A stretch of DNA of 64,000 bases from Euptelea pleiosperma (lineage: Eukaryota; Streptophyta; Magnoliopsida; Ranunculales; Eupteleaceae). The position numbers and the translations under genes were made by a program. Below the pieces are notes generated by a model. That model had not been told where the DNA came from. It saw only the letters and a program-made list of their open reading frames with translations, and made no database searches. The stretch spans positions 38,929,912 through 38,993,911 of the forward strand of contig CM068546.1 of NCBI GenBank assembly GCA_035048495.1, given 5' to 3'. Below are positions 9,591-18,999 of this stretch, one piece after another. Position 1 is the first letter of the stretch, and the number at the start of each line of letters is the position of its first letter.

Positions 9591-11380
9591 CCGTCGTGAG
9601 GGAGAGACGCCCTTTCACTAGTTACATATAGTAATAGCTAAGTCAGAGCGTTACATTAAGAAAAAATAAATTATGTGACCTAATAAAATGTACCTTTTCA
9701 AAGGTACAGGCGCTACACGTGGTACACAAAGACCTAACCCTAATTTTTTTTTTTTTTGAGTTTGTTATTGGTTAAGTTATTAGAATAATCAGAAGGCCCA
9801 TGTTATGAAGATGTAACCGTGAATTAGGCTTAGGGTTAGGGTTGGTTTTCTCTCCCAACAAGTAATATTCATCCACGTGAATAGGATTATTTTATGGAGC
9901 ATGACGCACCAACTATTCCCTACGTATTATAATACCAAAACATTTCTCTTTTATATAGGACTAATTAATTTTAGAATAATTTCACATCCTTGGTGATTTT
10001 GATAATCCTCACTCGAAAATTTGATTTGCTAAGATTTATAATTATTAATATATACGGTGAGAAATTATAAAAAATTAGCGACATGAGAATGGGTGCGATC
10101 CACCCTTGCTGCTTGCACGTGTCGAGTCAAACGACTCTGTAACGTACTACTTGACACCAATGCAACACATGGTGTGCATTAGTCGCAATCCATATTGTCA
10201 AAATGTTATGGCAACCCATTGATTGCATTTGACTCTAAACCATACTTTTAACGATAATCATCGGGTTCTTTTTTTTTTTTTTTTCTTTTTTATTGTATCA
10301 CAGGGTATCCGGGCCCCTTAGAGCACCCGACTAAGTCCCTGCGGACACGGGATTAACCACCGCCTACTCCGCGTCATTTAAACGCTTGGGCAAGCCTAGC
10401 TGGTGGCTGGCCCTGAGGGGAGGGGATTAAAACTCAAGACCTGCGCTTCCTGATGCGTAGTCCTGGCCATCTGCTGATCGCTCATATGTTTCTCTCCCGC
10501 ATTTGACGATACCCAACGTAGAGTATATGCAAATCAACGATACGTGACGTCTTTTGTTAAATTTGTTAGTATTTTATATAATTTTTAGTTTTCTATTATT
10601 AGTATTATTATGGTTATAATTTATATTAGATTTCCCATATAATAAAGTTTTTTTTGTTTCGATAAACGCCCATATGACGATATGTCCCAAATTTCCTTCC
10701 GATCCTAAATCTGAATTCTCAACCTTCTGATCTAGGCTAAAACCTCTCTGAGAACGACCCATCTGAAATCAACGGCTAAAGGTGATTTTTAGTGTGTAGG
10801 TCCACCAAGAGATGGGCCCAAAACCAAAAGAGTGTAGCACGTGGCCCCACCAATCAAATAAAGTACTAAACCATGTTGTAAGTCTTCCTTTTTGTCTGTA
10901 TGTTGAAGAGAAGCACGCATTATATGGCTAATAACACGGAGATGATGACTTAATAAGTGGGTACTCCATTATGAAGAAGTGGCTGAAAATCTCAGAAAGG
11001 GAACTCTAGTATGGTCTTGGGTCTTTCTGGATGAAAGTGGGCCTACCCCACTTTCCAACTTATGCATGGGTGGCTGAAATTATCCAACTTATCAATGTGG
11101 GCCCATCACATTTTTAGATTGAGAGGGTGTTTGGTTACGACTTTTCTGTTACCCGTCCCGTCGAAAATTCCACCTTAGTACGTCACGAAAGTGAAAACCA
11201 AGTTGTAGTGGTTCTGCACTTGCGCTGGGTTTTGTTTGTTAGGGTACTTGTCAAGTGAAGAGGTGCTAGTGACCAAAAATAAACTCCACTGTAAAGTCGC
11301 CAATAGATGGAAACTTTAGACCTCAAATCAATAGGGACCATAACCCGCATTCTCGTCAAGGCGTGGACACAGGTGCACTT
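9591..11380. other. Gene-free spacer apart from a SINE and a family A fragment
   Basis: AT-rich intergenic DNA. Apart from the SINE (10275-10490) and a right-arm fragment of a family A relative (10755-10850, GTGTAGGTCCACCAAGAGAT and AGTGTAGCACGTGGCC), I see no gene, RNA or bounded repeat. Confidence 0.5.
10275..10490 (-). mobile_element. tRNA-derived SINE-like element
   Basis: Read on the minus strand it begins with a pol III A-box-like TGGCCAGGACTACGC, then a B-box-like GAGTTTTAATCCC, a GGGTGCTCTAAGGGGCCCGG region and an A-rich 3' tail (the T run at about 10269-10284). A diverged relative sits at 32350-32535 in the same orientation. Class assigned from box layout and tail, not from a database match. 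Confidence 0.5.
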
Positions 11381-11409
11381 GGGCCAACTTGTTTGGTAAG
11401 TCTCACCTG

Positions 11410-11785
11410 GAGTAAAACTTCGGTCACAACAGACGATACGAGCTACGTGGCACACTATTATAGATCGTTGACCGTATGGATGTTTTGGCCAGTCCCTCAG
11501 TGGACCAGCAAACCAAAAATCAGCCTGATTCAAAAATCATCCTGATTAGGGATTTCTAAGAGCTGGATTGAAGTTATTTTCATGGGTTGATTTTATCCGT
11601 ACGAATTTGAGCGTTATTTGAGTGCAGAGATCCAAAGGTTGAATATCACTAATAAGGCTGATTTTTGGTTTGCAGGTCCACCGGGGGACTGGCCGAAACA
11701 TCCATACGGTCAGCGCTCTCTAATAGTGTGCCACGTGGATCGTATTGTGGGTTTTGGTCACAATCCTGTGACCGAAGTTTTACTC
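11410..11785. mobile_element. Family A MITE with GAGTAAAAC ends
   Basis: 376-bp palindrome bounded by GAGTAAAACTTCGGTCACA and its inverse TGACCGAAGTTTTACTC. It holds the full family A core, including CTACGTGGCAC and GCCACGTGG. Flanks TCTCACCTG and TCACCTTGG suggest an eroded ~9-bp target duplication. Confidence 0.85.
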
Positions 11786-11812
11786 TCACCTTGGATCAGT
11801 GAAAACAAAGGG

Positions 11813-12880
11813 TCGTGATGTAACAAGGTATACGTGAGATCTTTTCATTTGCGGAAGCGACATTTTTGGTAGTCACTGCTGCCATCTGGGCCCACTGACC
11901 GTATGGATGTTTAGCCCACAAGTTAGTAGGCATCCACACCAAAAATCAGCTTGTTTGATGATTTGTAGCCGTTGGTTTTAGTACTAAAACAAATAATTGC
12001 ATTCAACGGCTATAAAAATGCCTTAAAAATTGCTAAAATCTAATGGTTAGTATTACCAATCAGGGTGATTTTGGTGTTTATATCCACCAAGGGGTGGGAT
12101 AACGATAAACATCCATACGGTCAGTGGGCCCAGATGACAGCTGTGAGTAACAAAAATCGTGCTTCCACATTTCAAACAGTTTCAGGCATGGGTCGCTCTA
12201 CGGGCACCCACGTCTTTCGGCTGGGCACCCCACTTGGACCCAAATGCCCCTCCTTCAGCCGGGCACCCACCCATCCCTTCTCTCTCCCTTCCTCTATCTC
12301 TCTATTGTAACTTCCTCCCCCCCTCTCTCTCTCTCACTCTACCCTCTCTCTTTCTACCCACATTGGAAAAAAAAAATAGAGAAGAAGAAGAAGAGGAAAG
12401 AAGAAGAAGAGGAGGAGGAGGACGCCATTGCCATAGGTACGTCTCTCTCTCTCTCTCTCGCAGGAGGTGGTGGTGTTGGAGCACACAAAAAAAAAAAATT
12501 TGCCTCCACGGCTTGGAACTACCGTGGCCACCATGGCACCCACGGCCACGGCCAGGAGCCCAAGTCGGAAATTTTTTTGGGATTTTACTGTGGGTGAGAG
12601 AGAGATAGAAAGGGTAGAGTGAGAAAGAGAGAGAGGGTTGGAGAGAGAGGGGGAGAGTGAGAGGGTAGAGGAGAGAGAGAGAGGGGGTGGAGAGAGAGGG
12701 GGAGAGTGAGAGAGAGAGAGGGGGAGGGAGTTACAGTAGAGAGATAGAGAGGAAGGGAGAGAGAAAGGATGGGTGGGTGCCCGGCTGAAGGAGGAGCATT
12801 TGGGTCCAAGTGGGGTGCCCAGCCGGAAGACATGGGTACTCATAGAGCGACCCTTTAGGCATATCTTGTTACATCTTTTT
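11813..12880. mobile_element. Family M2 foldback element, split by a nested insertion
   Basis: The left arm GGTCGTGATGTAACAAGGTA is matched by ATCTTGTTACATC at 12863-12875. Inside are TTTGCGGAAGCG, CCCACTGACCGTATGGATG and AACGGCTATAAAAATGCC. M2 shares the GACCGTATGGATGTTT signature with family A but has different arms. Another element (12190-12853) sits inside its right arm. Uninterrupted relatives lie at 33379-33775 and 34390-34755. Confidence 0.75.
12190..12853. mobile_element. Nested 664-bp foldback element, Mutator-like target duplication
   Basis: Arms of about 90 bp: GGGTCGCTCTACGGGCACCC and the inverse ending CATAGAGCGACCC. Within them CTTTCGGCTGGGCACCCC and CACTTGGACCCAAATG recur inverted. 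The interior is CT microsatellite on the left and GA microsatellite on the right. Flanks TTTCAGGCAT (12180-12189) and TTTAGGCAT (12854-12862) form a 9-10 bp target duplication. The uninterrupted sequence TTTCAGGCATACATTGTTAC occurs at 33750 in a related element, which is the empty site. Long overlapping ORFs here are low-complexity artefacts. Confidence 0.85.
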
Positions 12881-12949
12881 CCGAAAACAAAAAGGTCGAT
12901 CTCATGGACGAGCATAACTGTCCAATCCATCAAATCAAAGTGATACTTA

Positions 12950-13205
12950 AAGTAGAGTAAAACTTCGCTCACAGCGCTGTCATCCAAGCCGATGACAGCA
13001 CACAATATGAGCCACGTGGCACTCTTAGAGGGCTACTATATGGATGTTCAGCCAATCCCTATGTGGACCTACAAACCAAAAATCGGCCTTGATTAGTGAT
13101 TTCTGGGCATTGGATTGGAATTATTTACATGGGTTGATTTCTAGGCGTTGGATTAGTGTGCCACGTGGCTCATTTTGCGCGTTGTCATCGGCCTTGAACA
13201 TTGTC
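12950..13205. repeat. Family A element with internal deletion
   Basis: The left end GAGTAAAACTTCGCTCACAG is followed by TGTCATCCAAGCCGATGACA and the A core with GCCACGTGGC. The right half is shortened to GTGTGCCACGTGGCTCATTT plus GTTGTCATCGGCC, and the terminal GAAGTTTTACTC is missing. Confidence 0.75.
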
Positions 13206-13365
13206 CTTGTTGTGGAATATCCCCAAGGATTGATGGAATAACAAACAATGGCCACCAATACACACATCATAAGTACAGAAAATCAAATAGAGAACAGAGA
13301 CAAGCAAGTTACTAGGTTTGGTCGAAACCTACGTCCACAGCTATGATGATTGGTTGTTTACTATG

Positions 13366-13911
13366 TGTTACGTTCCTAGGTTAAGACCTTAGCTTTCCGC
13401 TCCACTATCACCAAGGTGCTTTTGGAGTATTGGTTTGGGTCTTAACATTTGGTATCAAAGCCAACCCCACCTCCAGGGTTTGAGTCACAGGAGAGGCAGC
13501 TATGGTTAAAAAAAATAAAATCCATGGGCTTGTTGTAGTATGGGATACTTAGGGCCTGCCATAGGATGGGCTATGGAGGTTAAATAAAAAAAAAGACCTC
13601 ACCATGATATGGGATATGGAGGGCCCGCCATAGTGGCCTATTGTGATCAGTCTTGGAAGGGGCGACCTAGGGAAATGGCTACCTGAGGGCTCGCTTAAAA
13701 AATGAGAAAATAGGGGTACCGGAAAAAATGTTGGGGTCTGCTCACAAAAGAGTAAGAAAATAGGGGTACCGAAGTGCATGCCACCTTAGAGTGGGCTGCC
13801 GTGGACGTCGGCTTTGAAGGGTGGTGGAATGTTACGATCGTAGATTAAGACCTTAGCTTTCCGCTCCACTATCACCAAGGTGCTTTTGGAGTATTGGTTT
13901 GGGTCTTAACA
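13366..13911 (+). mobile_element. Complete TRIM (miniature LTR retrotransposon), 82-bp LTRs
   Basis: Two direct terminal repeats of equal length, 13366-13447 and 13830-13911, both starting TGTTACG and ending GGGTCTTAACA. A 5-bp target duplication CTATG flanks the element (13361-13365 and 13912-13916). Immediately inside the 5' LTR is TTTGGTATCAAAGCC, close to the TGGTATCAGAGC initiator-methionine tRNA primer-binding site. A purine-rich tract GAAGGGTGGTGGAA precedes the 3' LTR. The 382-bp interior has no meaningful ORF. These features define a terminal-repeat retrotransposon in miniature, mobilised by another element's enzymes. Confidence 0.93.
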
Positions 13912-14184
13912 CTATGAAATGTCAAAATACAAGCTCACTCAATACTCAGAAAACCACTTTTGTTAACATATTAGGGTTTTCAAGAAGTCCTAGAGCCAAA
14001 AGGATACAATGAGCCGCGAAATACACCAAAATCAGAAAACAAAATTCCACGACTACATTCGAACGACCTGGAGTTCAGTCGAATGAATGCGACATTTCGT
14101 TTGACCGACAAAACCCGAGAACAACAAAGCAAAACAAATTGGTTCATTGGAACGACCCTGAAACCTTGAATTCAAGTCATAACA

Positions 14185-14449
14185 GTCCTTGACTGTAGGG
14201 TAGGGTCACTACCTCCTGCTCCCATATCAAAGAGTTCAACTCTTTTATTACCAAGGCTATATTGCAGTGCCAACAAAAAGAAAGGAGGTTTTTTGAGAAC
14301 CAGAAAAATCAAAGCGGGATTCTTCAAAGACATATACAAGACCTGGTAAAGAAGCACATAAAAGACAGAACGAGGTTCTGTTTAGATGAACAAGAGAGCG
14401 CTTTTCTCTACTAAAAAAAATTTATTGAACGAAAATATATCACAACGAT
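14185..14449 (-). pseudogene. Broken duplicate of SNARE exon 5 plus flanking intron
   Basis: Closely matches 17859-18152 of the NPSN13-like gene on the same strand. About 80 bp correspond to exon 5 (still reading SLGNKRVELFDMGAG) and the rest to intron 4. The copy is damaged: the acceptor region reads CTGCAATATA instead of CTGCAGGTAT, several codons are lost, and an inserted CCTAC shifts the frame. It lies about 650 bp downstream of the gene's stop codon, so it is a dispersed partial duplication rather than an alternative exon. Confidence 0.85.
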
Positions 14450-15098
14450 CACTCCTGAGAATCACGATCGATATCTTCGACGGGAAATGGAATGCAAGGA
14501 TTTAATTTAGGATGGGAGCAGCGGCAGCAATAGCTCGAAATGAAAAACGTTTGTTTCTGGCGGCAAAATCCAAACCAATTCAGATTGAGTCGAACAAAGA
14601 GCCAGAGGTGTGCATTTATGTTGACTGTTCATCCATTTACAACGTTGGTTCACTGTCCATAATAAAAAAAAAAAAAAAAAAAACGCCAAAGAAGCTACAA
14701 AAGATAAATAAATACAATAATTAAACACGCATAAAATGTTCATATTTCTCTTTCAAGAGTGTCTCTGTAGTGCATGTACAAGATTTGCAGCCGTTATTGA
14801 CAAGTACATAAAGTTTTGGGCACTTAAAACAGTCTTGTAAGGTTTACAATGACGACCATGGCACTCAAACAACCCAAAAGGGAGAAAGAGAAAAGAAAAA
14901 CCTCAAAATATGATTTACACGTAAAGAAAGAATCACCATCGAGGTATGCACATCTCAGCAAACAAGTTTAATATAAGCCCAAAAGAGCCCGATAGATGCC
15001 CAACACAGCATTGCTCCTACTTCCATGCGTTCTTTGGCGACATCAGTCATATTGCAAATGGGGGTACAAGAATCACTCTCCCTTTTTATATGCGGATA

Positions 15099-18000
15099 CT
15101 ACTCGAAGAGTCCTGCAGCTGGCACATACAATAACCTTCTTGTTGTTGGAGCTGGAGGTGCCAATCCAGGGATGTCTATGATGTCTTTGTTGTTTGGGTT
15201 CACGATCTTAAAAAAAAATACAACATCTATTAGAATATAGAAATGTTTTAGGCATGGATGTATGTGCCAATTCATGCACGAATTCATGTAAATAGAATAA
15301 AGGCAATGGTGCTGTTAAAGGCATTTGTAATTCTAATAAAACAAGGATGCTACATGCCTTGAGAATATAACATGGATGCTTATAATTTGAGCTAAGGATG
15401 ACATGAGGTGCAGTGAAACAATGGGCGCATAGGTTAGTTTGCAGGAAACACGTGCTGGATAGCATCAGACCATGGCATTTAATGGTACACATTGTGGACT
15501 TTTTTCTTTTTGACTACCCCATGAAAGTGCATCTGGCTCAAGCTTTGGGAATGCTATAGAAGAGGACCTAATGGGCACCAGATCAAACTTCTCTAGCACG
15601 TGAAGGTGAACTACAGAAGAACGCCAGGACATGTTGAGTCACAAATCTCTTATATTTTCAAAAATATTGCAATAAAAATTCTAAAATATTTTATGAATGA
15701 TAATACCACAAAGGGAATTTTTGACATACCCCCCGCCCAACATTTGAAAAAGCTGACATACCCACCTATGACTCAGTCCACTGTCATTTGACCAGTGTTG
15801 ACCCAAGTTGACTATCAAATTTGTATTAAAGGACGAAAGTGCCCTTGTCTTCAACCCTAGAACAAGGGTTTGGGTTTGTTGCAAAACCCAAACCCCAAAT
15901 CAATCATGAAAAGAGGAGATTAAAAATAAAAATAAAGACCCATGTTGGTAAACCTGATATTTTATTTTTTATTTTACTTTTTTGATGAATTAATTAAGCA
16001 AAGATTGAGAAGAAAAAACCCCATAAAAATAGATAAAACTCATGAGGGAATGAGATTTCTTTCTATGGATTTTATTAGGGAAGAATGAAAATTTAAAATT
16101 GAGAGAACCTTTCTTTTCAAAATCCATGGCTTAAAAGCTTAAAATCTAAATTGCTCTTATTCTGGTTTTTTCGTTTTTGTTAATGAAAATTTCCGTATGT
16201 GTTTTTTTTTTTTTAATCTTGAGCTTTAAATTGTTGCCAGAGTGGTGGTCGGCCGGCCATGATACTCCGGTGGGTTGCTTGCCGGTGATGGGCGGCCAAC
16301 CCATTGGAATCCCTTGGCTGGATGGCCGGCCACTGTAGCCGTTTGATTTGGGTTTTGGCCCAAACCCTTGTTCTAAGGTTGAAGACAAGGGCACTTTCGT
16401 CCCTTAATACAAAATTTGGTAGTCAACTCAGGTCAACACTAGTCAAATGACAGTGGACCGAGTCATAGGTAGGGGGGTATGCCAGCTTTTTCATTTGTTG
16501 TGGGGGGGTATGTCAAAAATTCCCTAACATTAATTATTTCACAGGAAATAAAAATTCACAAGGAAATATTTTTTTTCTTGCAAAATATCCGAAAATCAAT
16601 TGACATTTTGATATTCACAATTGTCACAAACAACCCAAAAGTTGGTCAATTTCTTTTCACAAAAAAACAGTTATGCTGGCAATTCTATGAAACTTGTGGA
16701 AATTACGTTAAAGAGAGAGAGAGAGAGAGAGAGAGAGTACCTTGACAATGATTATGGCTATTACACCACAAACAATGAGAAGTAGAAACATCATGATACA
16801 CTTATCAGTAGCCACCTAAAAGAAGAGTTTGGTAATTGTTTCAGATATAAAAAAGATGTGAATGGTAAAATGGACAGTGCAAGACGGGGGGAAATGAACA
16901 ACCAACCTGCCTACCGATCTCCTTCACCAGCTGGGAGGCCTTCTTGATTGAGAACTGAATTGTATCCAGCTCATTAACAATGCGGCCCATTTGTTCGGTC
17001 TGCAAAATTTTGAGAGCAAAGAAACCATTTATAAATGACCTGAACACCAGGAGGCATGAGGAATGGGCCACAGAATCACCCAACAGCATTTGTTTTACAC
17101 GATTATCGATTATTTATGATGCCTACTCACTTGGCCCTTCAAGGTTACTGCAGTCTGAGCCCCCACCTCTACTGTTTGCTCCACAACCTATGCATCAATC
17201 TTCACGGTGAGGACACACTGGTCATTGCAGAATGCTAAGAAAGGAAATGCTTGAAGGTCAACTGTTCACCTGTTTTGAGCGTTCTATAGCCTGATCAGTC
17301 TCGTCCATCTTATTTTTCCCAGCATCGATAAGCTCTTGATTGGACATTGCTACAGGATAAAGGATAAGCCAGGTCAACCATCAGAATGTGGAAAAACTAC
17401 GGGCCGATTTGCATGCCAACACACAAAACACCCTTCCTCTTTTTTACCCAATAGCACATTTTAGAATCCCATTGAAACTCAAATCCCCAACTAAAATACT
17501 GAGAAATATTTGCACATATGTACTTGTGTGTAAGGAATTGCAACCGAACATACATGTTCTTAATAAATTGTTTCACCACTTAAACAAAGCCTATGGTTAG
17601 CTTTCTACCAACTTCATGTGAATATGTACATACGATATACTAGAATCTAGAAGAAGAAGATGTAATAATGATAAACAAATAGATATCATCACATTGATAT
17701 GATGCCTTCCGAAGATGATAGGAAAAGTAAATTTCATCATGCAAACATATATATATTGATAGATGTATCAATAATGCATATTCATTTATTTTCTCCTTTT
17801 GATAGATGAAGAGAATATGGGAGAGAGATCAAATCTCACATGATGCCATTTGAACATTGTCCTCAACTGTAGGGTCACTACCTCCTGCGCCCATATCAAA
17901 GAGTTCAACTCTTTTATTACCAAGACTACTCATATACCTGCAGTGCCAACAAAATGAACATGTGGTTTTTTGAGAAACAGGGAAAAATCAAAGCAGGGAT

Positions 18001-18961
18001 TCTTCAAAGACATACACAAGACCTGGTAAAGAAGCACATAAAAAGTCAAAGACAGTATATAATCACCCAAACATAAAGACAAAACGAGCTTCTGTTTAGA
18101 TGAACAAGAGAATGTTTTTCTGTACTAGAAATTTATTGAATGAAAATATATCACAAGTAACGAGCCAAAAAGTAGTCAGTATGTAAGGTTGCAGGCATGC
18201 TCAAGCTGGTAAGTTGTAACATAAGATGATGTACTAACAGCATCTCCCAGACTTAATGAGGAACTAGTTCAGCTAGAACAGGAAACTCTTCTCCATAGAG
18301 GGCCAGTGCAGCTTGTGATTCCTGATTTAGGTCCTAAAATAGCTTATTTTCTACCTTCTCTTTCCAGGTCTAACCTCCTCACGTATAGATCTCATATAAA
18401 GAAACCAAGCTTTGTCCGCAAAAAAAATGGTACTCATAAGTCACAACTGAAAAGTTTATGGAGGAGGCAATAGTTTCAATTTACATAAAAGTTTGGCAAA
18501 ACAAAATTTAAAAAAGCACCCTAATAACTGATAAATAAACATGTACTGACTCTTGGACTCTAAACAGCACACAAATTGACCTGTTGATGATTAAGTCAAA
18601 ATAATTAAATTGGTGAAACTAACTTACGTTTTTCTCAAGCCCACATATGAATTTAGCTCTTTGATCTGCAACAATACAGTTTATTGTGTTAATCACCAAG
18701 GGTACTTTAGCAAAAACCTACCAAAGTATGCATATCAAACATAAATAAAATAAGAGCACATAGAAGACTTGGAGAATTCCAAACAACTAACCAGGGATTG
18801 TTTTCTCTCATTAAGTTGCTTATTGACCTCAGGAGGATTTCCACTCTCCTCATCTTTAATTTCACGATCAAACTCTTTGATCAACCTGTAACAAAAATTT
18901 GGAACATATGACAATGCATAGATTCACAATGTACTAAGTTCTAAAAAAGACAATACTACCG

Positions 18962-18999
<38 letters not shown>

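Noticed and set aside
9826..9845. TTAGGGTTAGGG words (also at 60604-60620) as interstitial telomere
   Set aside because: Only two or three units and not the usual plant TTTAGGG phase; ordinary leader-like CCCTAA words are common in plant UTRs and LTRs.
12159..13005. Long overlapping ORFs on both strands (up to 223 codons)
   Set aside because: They translate CT/GA microsatellite and the inverted arms of the nested foldback element (SLSLSLP-type protein). No domain, no splice context.
16146..16394. 82-codon minus-strand ORF with Pro/Gly-rich text
   Set aside because: Lies within the arms and interior of the family H foldback element in a SNARE intron; no domain.
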